Assembly: GCA_913048115.1 (NCBI GenBank)
Contig: CAJWVI010000007.1
Location: 1 to 64,000, forward strand
Reading direction: 5' to 3'
Source: an uncultured Flavobacteriaceae bacterium
GTDB taxonomy: Bacteria > Bacteroidota > Bacteroidia > Flavobacteriales > Flavobacteriaceae
Length of the DNA: 64,000 nucleotides
Shown piece after piece: positions 53,317 through 62,004 of the stretch. The stretch's first letter is position 1; each line of letters opens with the position of its first letter. Under the pieces are notes generated by a model that had not been told where the DNA came from, did not search any database, and saw only the letters and a program-made list of their open reading frames with translations. Made by a program: the position numbers and the translations under genes.

Positions 53317-54330
53317 ATGAAAGACAATAAAAAGGTGATATACTGGCTTATTACAGGTTGTACACTCATTTTTATTATGGTGATTGTAGGTGGTATTACT
53401 CGCTTAACCCACTCAGGATTATCTATATCTAATTATAAACTAATCTCTGGTACCATTCCACCAACCAACGCGGTAGAGTGGAAAGAAGCCTTCGATTTGT
53501 ATAAGCAATATCCAGAATATCAAAAACTCAACTATAACATGACCTTAGAGGCGTTTAAAGACATCTACTTCTGGGAATGGATTCATCGTGTGATAGGGCG
53601 CGTTATAGGATTGGTATTTGTGATTCCTTTTTTATATTTCTTGATACGCAAACAACTTACAAGGCCCACTATAAAAAAATGTGTTGTTTTATTGTGCATG
53701 GGAGGTTTTCAAGGATTCCTGGGCTGGTATATGGTAAAAAGTGGTTTGGTTGAAAGACCAGATGTTAGCCATTATAGACTGGCGATGCACTTAACAACAG
53801 CATTTTTAACATTTGCATACACTTTTTGGGTAGCCCTGGACTTAGTCTTTACATCTAGAAAAGAAATAAAATCATCTTTTAGAAACATCATAAGGGTTGG
53901 GCTTGTTGTTTTGGTAATTCAAATTATTTGGGGAGCCTTTGTTGCTGGTTTAGACGCTGGATGGATTCATAACCATTGGCCTTTCATGAATGATGGACAG
54001 CTCATACATGAAACCGTAACTACAGAACAAGAATCTCTTTGGAGAAACTTTATTGAAGGTAAAAGTGGTGTTCAATTTGCGCATCGATATCTAGCCTATG
54101 TTGTGGTTGGTTTTATTGGTTTTATTTGGTACAAATCCAAAAAAATGAAAACAACTGTATTGCAACAAAAAGGAGCTAACTTGCTTTTAATACTTGTGGG
54201 AGTACAATTTATTCTAGGGGTGCTTACACTCGTGTTATTTGTTCCCGTTTGGCTTGGAGTATTACATCAAATTACGGCTTTCTTTTTATTGGCAGCCATG
54301 ACTTTTACCTTACACAGGTTTAGTAAATAA
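53317..54330 (+). CDS. ctaA: Heme A synthase (COX15/CtaA family)
   Basis: A 337-residue membrane protein with eight predicted membrane segments. Conserved histidine contexts are GGITRLTHSGLSIS, WEWIHRVIGR, AMHLTTAFLTF, FAHRYLAYVVVGF and VLHQITAFFLL, which place the heme ligands. A loop with HNHWPFMNDGQLIHE is as in the family. It oxidises heme O to heme A for cytochrome oxidase. It starts 17 bases after cca. Confidence 0.93.
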   Translation: MKDNKKVIYWLITGCTLIFIMVIVGGITRLTHSGLSISNYKLISGTIPPTNAVEWKEAFDLYKQYPEYQKLNYNMTLEAFKDIYFWEWIHRVIGRVIGLVFVIPFLYFLIRKQLTRPTIKKCVVLLCMGGFQGFLGWYMVKSGLVERPDVSHYRLAMHLTTAFLTFAYTFWVALDLVFTSRKEIKSSFRNIIRVGLVVLVIQIIWGAFVAGLDAGWIHNHWPFMNDGQLIHETVTTEQESLWRNFIEGKSGVQFAHRYLAYVVVGFIGFIWYKSKKMKTTVLQQKGANLLLILVGVQFILGVLTLVLFVPVWLGVLHQITAFFLLAAMTFTLHRFSK

Positions 54331-54369
54331 ATAGAGAAATAATATCATTGAGAACTAATAAACAAGAAT

Positions 54370-54894
54370 ATGATTTATCGTTTTAGAGCCATTTTAAATT
54401 CGCAAGACGAAGTCTATCGCGACATAGAGATTGAAGAAAATGCATCTTTTGAAGACCTTCACAATACCATTACACAAGCCTTTGGCTTTGAAGGACAGGA
54501 AGTGGCATCTTTCTATGAAAGCAATGATCAATGGGAGCAAGGAGACGAAATAGCTCTTTTTGACATGAGTGATACAGCAGAGCCTATACGCACCATGGCA
54601 GAAACAAAACTTAACCATGTTGTTTCTAAAGAGCATAGAAATCTAGTATACATTTATGATTTCTTAGCAATGTGGACCTTTATCGTGGAGCTCGCAGATA
54701 TTGCAGAACCAGAAGCTGGCATCACCTACCCTAACCTTATGTTTGCACAAGGAGAAATTCCAGAAGAGCCTATAGACCCCAAGTTTGTTAGCGAATCTGT
54801 AGACGGAGAACTTGATGACATGTATGGCGATGATGACTTTGAGGATAACCAATACGGCAGTGGAGACCCTTATGAGGATCTCGATTTTGACTAG
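54370..54894 (+). CDS. pRiA4b ORF-3-like family protein
   Basis: A 174-residue protein. The N-terminal about 110 residues match the plasmid pRiA4b ORF-3-like fold (IYRFRAILNSQDEVYRDIEIEENASFEDLHN, then AFGFEGQEVASFY and VYIYDFLAMWTFIVEL). The C-terminal about 40 residues are strongly acidic (DDMYGDDDFEDNQYGSGD). The family name comes from a plasmid, but the function is unknown, and here it is a chromosomal single gene with ordinary codon use. Confidence 0.85.
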   Translation: MIYRFRAILNSQDEVYRDIEIEENASFEDLHNTITQAFGFEGQEVASFYESNDQWEQGDEIALFDMSDTAEPIRTMAETKLNHVVSKEHRNLVYIYDFLAMWTFIVELADIAEPEAGITYPNLMFAQGEIPEEPIDPKFVSESVDGELDDMYGDDDFEDNQYGSGDPYEDLDFD

Positions 54895-55014
54895 ACCTGG
54901 AACTAAGAAGCAAGCAAAATATTTAAATAAATTTAGACCAACTTCTATTTTAAGTAGCTCGTAATTTCGAAACTTTTTTTACCTTCGGAAAGACTAAACA
55001 CCTCAACCTTTTTT

Positions 55015-56073
55015 ATGATTAATTTATTTAATACGCACATTGCCTCTTTATCTATTCACCGCGTTGGAAACAAAAGCAAGAGTGAACCTATAGTACTATC
55101 TGATGATATCTACAAAATGGATGATGAGATTACTCCTTTGATGAAAGAGTATTTTTTAAAACCTTTTAGAGAAAAAGAAGAAAATTATTTTCAATTTGTG
55201 AACGAGGCAGATCTAGAATTTCATGAGCTTTTTAATTGTGCTACTCAAATCTTTGACGACCCAGAGAGCGTGCATGAGGTAAGTAAAAAAATAACAAAAC
55301 ATTTGTATGACCAATCTACACATCAGCACATTAAAAGTGGTGAAGTGTATGTAGCATACCTAGAAAATTTACAACTTGACAATGAAAAGGTAAATGCAGT
55401 AGGGATTTTCAAGTCTGAGCTAAAGCATGACTTTCTTCAGTTTTCTGAGGATGAAAACCAAATTAAAGCACATTTACAACAAGGTGTAAGCCTAAACAAA
55501 CTAGACAAAGGGTGTTTGATTTTTAATGTAAAGAAAGAAGAAGGCTACAAGGTCTTGTCTATAGATAGTAATAGGTATGACACGCGCTATTGGCTGGAAG
55601 GCTTTTTAGGTGTTGAAGCCTTTGAAGATGATAATTTCTACACCAAGAAATATTTAAAATTTTGTCAAGATTTTGCAAAAGATGTAGTGCTTCCTGCTGA
55701 AGATAAAAAAGAAGAAGTGCTGTTTATGAATCGTGCTGTAAATCATTTTGCTAAAAACGACACTTTTAATGAAGGTAATTTCGTGAATGATGTTATTAGT
55801 AACCCAGATTTAATTCCAGAATTTAATCACTATAAAAGCGAAACAGCTCCTAAGTATAAAATTGAAGATCTTACTACATTTCCAATTGCAAATACAGCGG
55901 TAACTGCTGCGCGTAAAAAAATAAAAAATGTTATTAATCTAGACACCAACATCCAGATTAAATTAGACTTTATTAATCCAGAGAGTGCAGATAAATTTGT
56001 AGAGAAAGGCTGGGATGAAGAAAAGCAAATGTATTACTATCTAGTGTATTTCAATAAAGAAGAAAAGAGTTAG
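55015..56073 (+). CDS. Nucleoid-associated protein, YejK/NdpA family
   Basis: A 352-residue protein similar to the 37-kDa nucleoid-associated NdpA family. Matching regions are the N-terminal HRVGNKSKSEPIVLSDD, the central SGEVYVAYLENLQLDNEKVNAVGIFKSE, and CLIFNVKKEEGYKVLSID. DNA association is known for the family, while the biological role is unclear. The orphan RskA-like gene follows 20 bases later on the same strand. Confidence 0.85.
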   Translation: MINLFNTHIASLSIHRVGNKSKSEPIVLSDDIYKMDDEITPLMKEYFLKPFREKEENYFQFVNEADLEFHELFNCATQIFDDPESVHEVSKKITKHLYDQSTHQHIKSGEVYVAYLENLQLDNEKVNAVGIFKSELKHDFLQFSEDENQIKAHLQQGVSLNKLDKGCLIFNVKKEEGYKVLSIDSNRYDTRYWLEGFLGVEAFEDDNFYTKKYLKFCQDFAKDVVLPAEDKKEEVLFMNRAVNHFAKNDTFNEGNFVNDVISNPDLIPEFNHYKSETAPKYKIEDLTTFPIANTAVTAARKKIKNVINLDTNIQIKLDFINPESADKFVEKGWDEEKQMYYYLVYFNKEEKS

Positions 56074-56093
56074 ATTCTTGCAAGGGTAAGTCT

Positions 56094-56645
56094 ATGGAAC
56101 AATTAAGCACCAAAAAACCAAAAAGAAATTGGAAAGCAATAACAGGATGGGTAGTTGCCGTTTTATGTGCTGGATTTATTTTATGGATGCAACAAAAACA
56201 AGAAAGACTTGTTGAAACCATTAGCACCACAAAACAAGAACTAACACAGACAAGCAAAAAATTATTTCTCAGCACTAGGGTCTTAGAACTTTTAAGAGCA
56301 AAAGAGTTTACCCTAATCACATTAGCAGGAAACCAAGCAGTAGCGCCAAGAGCCTTCTCAAAGGTGTACATAAACAAAAAAGAACAGATTCTTTACATAG
56401 ACACCAAAGGCTTGCCTGAAGCACCTCAAGCAAAAACATATCAAGTCTGGTCTCTACAAATGGACCCCTTAGTAGCTAAAAGTCTAGGCCTTATAGACAG
56501 CAGTAGTTTTGCAACAACAGGATTTTACAAGTTTAAGGGTATTCAAGAAAATCCAGAAGCTTTTGGAATCACCCTAGAACCCTCTGGAGGAAGTAAATCT
56601 CCTACCCTATCAAAACTATATGTCTTAGGAAACGCAACTCCTTAA
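56094..56645 (+). CDS. Orphan RskA-type anti-sigma factor domain without sigma-binding region
   Basis: A 183-residue protein with one membrane segment (about residues 16-34) close to the N-terminus and a periplasmic RskA C-terminal-like domain (ELLRAKEFTLITLAGNQAVAPRAFSKVY, YQVWSLQMD, and FGITLEPSGGSKSPT). Typical anti-sigma factors of this type carry about 80-100 cytoplasmic residues that bind the sigma factor, and here only about 15 basic residues precede the membrane segment. No sigma-factor gene is in the window. It is therefore a shortened or repurposed member, not a proven anti-sigma factor. Confidence 0.78.
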   Translation: MEQLSTKKPKRNWKAITGWVVAVLCAGFILWMQQKQERLVETISTTKQELTQTSKKLFLSTRVLELLRAKEFTLITLAGNQAVAPRAFSKVYINKKEQILYIDTKGLPEAPQAKTYQVWSLQMDPLVAKSLGLIDSSSFATTGFYKFKGIQENPEAFGITLEPSGGSKSPTLSKLYVLGNATP

Positions 56646-56664
56646 AAAGCATTTATACCATTTT

Positions 56665-57960
56665 TTATAATTCTGCAATCTGCGCAGCTACTATTGGGCC
56701 AAGCTCAAAAGTACTTGTTACCAACGCCTTTTTTAAAACTAGTACTTTTTCTTGCAGACCGTTTGCCTTGTATACCAAAGCACTATGAAATAAAGCCATC
56801 GGTTCGGTTATTTTTCCATCCACAAAATTTTCAATAGTTACAAGGGCTAACTCCTTTTGGTTAGTAGCCAATTGTGTCAATGCCAACAAATGATAGGTCT
56901 GTGGTGTTGCTCTATTTTTTATTTCTTGTTTTGCCAATGCCAGTGCCTTTTCTGGATCACTTTTTACCAATGCTTTAATTTTATGACTATTGTACATCGA
57001 GCCATACAAAGGGTTGTTTGCAAGGGTAAAAAAAGCTTTGAGGTAATTATCTGCAGCTACAGCATTATCTTGATAACGCGCCAGCTGTGCTTTAAACAAA
57101 TAATCTTCAGGTACTTGATGGGTGGCCATTAGTATGTCTAAAATACGATTGGTTTCAGAAATATTATAATCTTTTGAATATAAAATCCACGCAATTCCTT
57201 TTTTTGCATAAGCGTTATCGGGCTGCAATTCTAGCGTCTTTATATAATAAGTATAGGCAGCTTTAATATTTCCGTTGTGTCCATAATAATCTGCAATGTT
57301 AGTATATGTCCATATTTTTAAAGACAAACTATTCCTAGACTCTGCAATATTTTTGGCTTTCTCCATGTACCGAATCGCTGCTGGCAATTGCCCTTTATGA
57401 TCACTCCACTTTGAAATACGAATTAGGTAATTATAATCAGTAAGGTTCTCTATCTTTTTTAGGACTCTTTCTGCTTTGTCATAGAAACCAATTTCCATGT
57501 AACAATCAAATAACATAAGCTGTGTAGCTTGTTTATTTGAAACACCTGCAAAACTTGTCTCTAATAAAGCAGTAGCTTCTTTAAAACGATGCTGTGAGAT
57601 GTAGTTTTTTGCCAAAGCTCTGGTATATCCATCTTTAATTTTGATGGATGCTACAGAAATCGCTTTTTTGTAAACCGTTTCTGCATCTTTAAGGTATTGA
57701 ATATTTCCGTTGGTCTCAAAAAGCCTAGAATATGCTCCGGCTAAAGGCCCTAAATCTCCAACCCCTGTAGAATCTGCACCTAATCGTCTTGACCAAAAGT
57801 CTTTTTCTTTTAAAGCAGCAGTATAGGATTTAGTAGGGTTTTCCTCTAAAAAAAAAGCATACTCTGCTGGAGTTGTTACAAAAACAAGATCTTGGTCAAC
57901 CTCATTTTTGCAACTCAGCATTATAATACCAAAACAAATACATACAAGGATATTTTTCAT
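56665..57960 (-). CDS. TPR-repeat lipoprotein
   Basis: A lipoprotein of 431 residues (GIIMLSC, Cys16) composed largely of tetratricopeptide repeats, for example YLKDAETVYKKAISVASIK, AAYTYYIKTLELQPDNAYAKKGIAW and NAVAADNYLKAFFTL. I chose the ATG at 57960, where MKNILVCICFG starts the signal, over an upstream start at 58008. A terminator separates it from the DUF4331-like genes upstream, so it may have its own promoter. It could scaffold envelope complexes. A link to the DUF4331-like pair is inferred only from adjacency. Confidence 0.85.
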   Translation of the reverse strand: MKNILVCICFGIIMLSCKNEVDQDLVFVTTPAEYAFFLEENPTKSYTAALKEKDFWSRRLGADSTGVGDLGPLAGAYSRLFETNGNIQYLKDAETVYKKAISVASIKIKDGYTRALAKNYISQHRFKEATALLETSFAGVSNKQATQLMLFDCYMEIGFYDKAERVLKKIENLTDYNYLIRISKWSDHKGQLPAAIRYMEKAKNIAESRNSLSLKIWTYTNIADYYGHNGNIKAAYTYYIKTLELQPDNAYAKKGIAWILYSKDYNISETNRILDILMATHQVPEDYLFKAQLARYQDNAVAADNYLKAFFTLANNPLYGSMYNSHKIKALVKSDPEKALALAKQEIKNRATPQTYHLLALTQLATNQKELALVTIENFVDGKITEPMALFHSALVYKANGLQEKVLVLKKALVTSTFELGPIVAAQIAEL

Positions 57961-57992
57961 AATTAGGTTATTAAAAACAGCACTGTTAATCA

Positions 57993-58020
57993 CAAAAAAA
58001 AAGAGCAATTTCTTGCTCGT
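57993..58020 (-). terminator. Rho-independent terminator of the DUF4331-like pair
   Basis: On the minus strand GAGCAA (58018-58013) and TTGCTC (58008-58003) pair around a GAAA tetraloop and run straight into at least nine T residues. It stands 25 bases after the stop of the gene at 58044. Confidence 0.88.
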
Positions 58021-58043
58021 TTTTTATATCAATTAAAGACTCT

Positions 58044-58775
58044 TTAATTCATTAAAATAGGAGCTTCCAAATACGGGAAACCGCTATAGGTTCTTGTACC
58101 AATAGAAACCCCATCAGTAGTTAATTGAGGTGTTTGATTCTCTCCATTAAAACGCACACCATCTGCACCACCAAACATAAGGGTTAGTGAGATATCAATA
58201 ACATCATCTTCTAGTGCTCTTCCAGTTAAAGCAACTCCTGTAGCTTGGTCATAATATACTGTTTGCCCATTAGGTGCTACCTGTAAAGCATCAAAATTTG
58301 CGAGCAATGCTGTAAATTGAGTGGCATCAAGACCTAGTATATTAGCCTGGTAATTCACCAAAGCTGGATCTAGCCCTAAGGCAACTGCATACACGTCGTG
58401 ATAAGCCTCTAGAAGATTCTGGAAGGTAACCTGGAAGGTCTGCGTTTGCCCATCTTGGGTTTGTAAGGTGGCTCTCAATGATGGGGCAACGCGGTTATAT
58501 AAATTCTTCACAGCGTCTGTACCACTAAATACAGTATTCACTCCTGGACGCCCCATGCTGTCTTCTTGACTGTAGTTGCCAGAAAAATCAACGGCGCCTT
58601 CACAAGGCTCACATGTACCACCGCAATCTATAGCAATCTCATCTGCGTTTTGAATACCATCATCACAAGTAGCTTCATTAATAACATTTGCGTTATCGTC
58701 ATCATCTACACACTGCACAAACAATAACGAGGTACAAATAGCCATTAATAATACTTTTATTTTATATGTTTTCAT
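58044..58775 (-). CDS. DUF4331-like C-terminal-half lipoprotein with Cys-rich segment
   Basis: A lipoprotein of 243 residues (LLFVQC) starting at the ATG at 58775. The mature N-terminus carries CDDGIQNADEIAIDCGGTCEPC, a short four-Cys, acidic segment of a kind common in surface proteins of Bacteroidota. The rest has DSMGRPGVNTVFSGTDAVK and, at the end, GADGVRFNGENQ with FPYLEAPI. As I recall the DUF4331 family, these belong to its C-terminal half. The N-terminal half is the gene just upstream, so the family is split over two secreted proteins. Function unknown. Confidence 0.75.
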   Translation of the reverse strand: MKTYKIKVLLMAICTSLLFVQCVDDDDNANVINEATCDDGIQNADEIAIDCGGTCEPCEGAVDFSGNYSQEDSMGRPGVNTVFSGTDAVKNLYNRVAPSLRATLQTQDGQTQTFQVTFQNLLEAYHDVYAVALGLDPALVNYQANILGLDATQFTALLANFDALQVAPNGQTVYYDQATGVALTGRALEDDVIDISLTLMFGGADGVRFNGENQTPQLTTDGVSIGTRTYSGFPYLEAPILMN

Positions 58776-58801
58776 CTTGTTTTTTTTAATGTTGTACATT
58801 A

Positions 58802-59521
58802 TTATTGTTTTCTACTTGTAGTAATCCATATGTTATAAGCATCAGGCAATGCACCTGGTGCAAAAAAACCTTGGTCTACTCCAACATGTGTTGGCGCAGT
58901 GCCTAACATAGAATTTGGAACTTCTACAACGATGGCCAAAACATTTAGATCTTCAAAAAAGTCATTTGCCTCTTCTGGTGGTAAAAATCCTTCTGGAGCA
59001 ACAGCGCCATCTGCAACCAAATTAAAACGGTTAAAATCAAAATAAAAAGGGTCTCTTCTTGGACCTGCATATACTTGCATGCCGTTATTTATTGTCGTTT
59101 CTGCCGAGTCTACATCAGAGATTTTTACAACAGTGCGTGTAGCTGTAGTAACAATACTGGTCTCTAATCCAGTTTGGATAGGTGCAACAGGTCCAAAGAA
59201 GTACATGGAATCTCCTCGTTTAACAGCTTGTATCACCAAGTCTTCAACAAAATCTCCAGTATTATCTATATTAAATGTAATAATAACATCTTCATCAAAT
59301 TGAGCATTTATTGTTTGCTCCATAGGCGCTAATGGCCCCTGAACCGTGGCTACTAAAACAGTATTCTCTGGAGTACTCCCTTCAAAGGCAAAGAAATCTG
59401 CAATGTCTGTAGAGGTTGAAGCTACATCTGGAGCCTCCATATGATCTGCTGAAATCAAAAAAACCGAGAGACAGGCAAGCCCTAATACTCCTATAACCGC
59501 AAATAGTTTTGTTTTTTTCAT
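58802..59521 (-). CDS. DUF4331-like N-terminal-half secreted protein
   Basis: A 239-residue protein with a hydrophobic signal sequence (first about 22 residues). The mature part begins ISADHMEAPDVASTSTDIADFFAFEG, which is the opening of the DUF4331 family including the SADH-EAP motif. Later RRDPFYFDFNRFN also fits. It ends where other family members continue into a region with RPGVNTVF, which is encoded by the next gene. The stop lies 26 bases before the ATG of that gene. Neither domain half has a known activity. Confidence 0.8.
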   Translation of the reverse strand: MKKTKLFAVIGVLGLACLSVFLISADHMEAPDVASTSTDIADFFAFEGSTPENTVLVATVQGPLAPMEQTINAQFDEDVIITFNIDNTGDFVEDLVIQAVKRGDSMYFFGPVAPIQTGLETSIVTTATRTVVKISDVDSAETTINNGMQVYAGPRRDPFYFDFNRFNLVADGAVAPEGFLPPEEANDFFEDLNVLAIVVEVPNSMLGTAPTHVGVDQGFFAPGALPDAYNIWITTSRKQ

Positions 59522-59683
59522 AATGGTTTTAGTTTTTAAAAAATTATAGTGTTTTATTTACACAACCAAAGACAAATGTACGCCGTGTAGGTTAAAAGAA
59601 AGAACACTATTTTGTTAACGTAAATATCATGGTTTTAATACATTTTTAAAAGTAAATTGTAATTTTTAATTAATAATATAAAA

Positions 59684-60874
59684 ATGAATCCTTCTGCACC
59701 AGATTGGATAAAAAAATTCTTAAGCACCTACAAAGAGGATGTAATGGCATTACAATCTACTTCAAAGGATGCTTTCTATAGCATATTAAAAGCCAGTGGT
59801 TTTTTATATGGTAATTCTAACGCGCTTTTGTTACCCCATGATATCGAATTAAAACTCACTCATGAAGAATACACAAAAGTAAATTTGTTTCATGCGCTAC
59901 TCTTCACAGGCATAAATCAAAACCCAACTGCAGCACCCTCAGAAATCATAACCGCTATTGTGCAATATTATAAAGCACTAGACAAAGGAAAAACAGGTCT
60001 TTTACAAGCCATTACATTTTCAAGCTCTGAGACCTCCAATCTAGAACACATACTTTCCAAGCGCTTGCAAGAATCAAATTCAATATATAAAACAAATGCA
60101 GTCTCTTTATTAACACATGCATTGTTATTTATTGATGTGTTGGCTTTTGAGTATTGGTTATCTGGTGCAGACAACACTAAAGAGTTTGTAAAACAACTAG
60201 AACAACAAACCATTGTGTGCTGTTTTACTTCACTAAAATCTAAGCAGACAAAAAACCAATACGACACATTACTCATAGAACTATTTGAGGCATCCTCTCA
60301 GTATATGGCTTCAAATGGAACGTTTAAAACTAGGCGCAACAAAGAACATTTTGCTTCATACCCCAAAAGTGGGAGGAAATATATATTTGAACTAAGCTGT
60401 CTAGCTGTCTGGGAGGACAGGGCATTAGACGCTCAAGAACATTCCTTCTTAAAAGAACTAAACAACATCTTAGGTTTTAATGAAAACATGTTGCAAAAAA
60501 CAATAGATGACATCAAGGAGTTTTCAAAACTCTCTGAGGGTAAAGTTACTTTGTTTGAATATGCAACGCCCATTAAACAGTTTTACACTCAATCTACAAG
60601 CACCGTAAAGCGGCTTATCGATAGAAATAAAGACAGATTACAAAAAGAACTTCAAGAAAGTGGAGAATTATTAAAGCTACTTGGTGTTTCTACACAGAGA
60701 GAACTGTCAAAAGATGAAAAAAAGAAGGTAAGAGAACAGCTGCTAGACATCTGTAAAACGATCCCTTCGTTAACTATTTTCTTACTTCCGGGAGGTGCCT
60801 TTTTATTGCCATTGCTGGTTAAATTTATTCCTAAGTTACTGCCCTCGGCTTTTGACGAAAATAGGTTGAAATAA
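59684..60874 (+). CDS. LETM1-related protein
   Basis: A 396-residue protein. The C-terminal about 60 residues, KKVREQLLDICKTIPSLTIFLLPGGAFLLPLLVKFIPKLLPSAF, closely resemble the ribosome-binding/LETM1 region of mitochondrial LETM1 proteins, with a hydrophobic stretch at about 365-388. The N-terminal about 300 residues are mostly helical, with an acidic TerB-like part (LSCLAVWEDRALDAQEHSFLKELNNILGF). Proteins of this type are known in Bacteroidota as LETM1-related biofilm-associated proteins. The molecular function is not known. The gene stands alone, convergent with holA. Confidence 0.78.
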   Translation: MNPSAPDWIKKFLSTYKEDVMALQSTSKDAFYSILKASGFLYGNSNALLLPHDIELKLTHEEYTKVNLFHALLFTGINQNPTAAPSEIITAIVQYYKALDKGKTGLLQAITFSSSETSNLEHILSKRLQESNSIYKTNAVSLLTHALLFIDVLAFEYWLSGADNTKEFVKQLEQQTIVCCFTSLKSKQTKNQYDTLLIELFEASSQYMASNGTFKTRRNKEHFASYPKSGRKYIFELSCLAVWEDRALDAQEHSFLKELNNILGFNENMLQKTIDDIKEFSKLSEGKVTLFEYATPIKQFYTQSTSTVKRLIDRNKDRLQKELQESGELLKLLGVSTQRELSKDEKKKVREQLLDICKTIPSLTIFLLPGGAFLLPLLVKFIPKLLPSAFDENRLK

Positions 60875-60915
60875 ACATGCGTTTTCTACTTATACTGCGC
60901 TAATAACAAAGCCTT

Positions 60916-61917
60916 TTAACTAAAGATAGCTACAAGTAATTCTTTGAGAAGGTCTCCCTGAGGAACATTGGAAGCACCTACGCCCTTACTTTTCATATCC
61001 ACCTCTCTAATAGCACTAATAATGGCACTTACTTTTTTCATAGGATAATTACGAGCAGCTATTTGATAATCTTTTATGAAAAAAGGATTTACTCCAAGTA
61101 CCTTTGCAGCATCTGCTTTATTAGCCAATGCGTGGTATTTTAATAATTTCACAAAAAAGCCGTACAACAAAGAAACCGTCATAACAATAGGGTTGTTCTT
61201 TGGGTTTTGACCAAAATATTGAATAATTGCAAATGCCTTTTTTACGTTACGATCTCCAAGTGCTTTTTGTAATTCAAAATTATTAAAATCTTTGCTTATC
61301 CCAATGTTCTCTTCTACTAATTGAGGGGTTATTTGGGCACCCGTTTTTACAATAAGCTGTAATTTTTGAAGCTCGTTATTAATTTTCCCTAAATCGTTTC
61401 CTAGAAACTCTGTTAACATTAGAGCCGCCTTTGGGGTAATAGTGTACCCTTTACTTGCTAGGGTACTCTGTATCCAATCTGGAATTTTATTTTCATACAG
61501 TTTCTTGCTTTCAAATAAAACACCTGCTTTTTTAACAACTTTACTTAGTTTTTTTCTTGCATCTAGTTTTTTGTATTTATAACAAATAACCAAGACTGTG
61601 GTGGGTTGAGGATTCTCAACATAGGCCACCAAGTTCTCAATAGTCCGGGACAGGTCTTGCGCTTCTTTTACAATCACCACTTGCCTTTGTGCCATCATTG
61701 GGTAGCGTTTGGCATTACTCACGATATCATCTATACTTACATCTCTGCCATAGAGCACCATCTGGTTAAAGCCTTTCTCGTCCTCTGCCAAAATAGTTTT
61801 TTCAATGAAATCTGAAATGGCATCAATATAAAAAGCTTCCTCACCCATTAAAAAATAGACCGGAGCAATGTTACCTTGATTAATATTTCTTACAATTTCA
61901 TTAGCTTGTGCAGACAT
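60916..61917 (-). CDS. holA: DNA polymerase III subunit delta
   Basis: A 333-residue clamp-loader subunit that opens the beta sliding clamp. The N-terminus has IAPVYFLMGEEAFYIDAISDFIEK, followed by RYPMMAQRQVVIVKEAQDL and the helical collar-forming C-terminus with NPIVMTVSLLYGFFVKLLKYHAL. Length is that of HolA. It is divergent from the HsdR-like gene across 87 bases that contain a 20-base palindrome. Confidence 0.92.
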   Translation of the reverse strand: MSAQANEIVRNINQGNIAPVYFLMGEEAFYIDAISDFIEKTILAEDEKGFNQMVLYGRDVSIDDIVSNAKRYPMMAQRQVVIVKEAQDLSRTIENLVAYVENPQPTTVLVICYKYKKLDARKKLSKVVKKAGVLFESKKLYENKIPDWIQSTLASKGYTITPKAALMLTEFLGNDLGKINNELQKLQLIVKTGAQITPQLVEENIGISKDFNNFELQKALGDRNVKKAFAIIQYFGQNPKNNPIVMTVSLLYGFFVKLLKYHALANKADAAKVLGVNPFFIKDYQIAARNYPMKKVSAIISAIREVDMKSKGVGASNVPQGDLLKELLVAIFS

Positions 61918-61974
61918 AGATATAGGTATGAAATGTTAGCAATTTGGGCACAAGTTAAGTAGATTATACAAAGC

Positions 61975-61994
61975 TAATCTTTCAAGAAAGATTA
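61975..61994. promoter_or_regulatory. Palindrome in the divergent holA/HsdR-like promoter gap
   Basis: The 20 bases are two perfect 9-bp inverted arms (TAATCTTTC and GAAAGATTA) around a central AA. The site lies 11 bases before the ATG of the HsdR-like gene at 62005. It could be a small operator or a hairpin near the ribosome-binding region. Confidence 0.35.
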
Positions 61995-62004
61995 TTTTTA
62001 CTTT

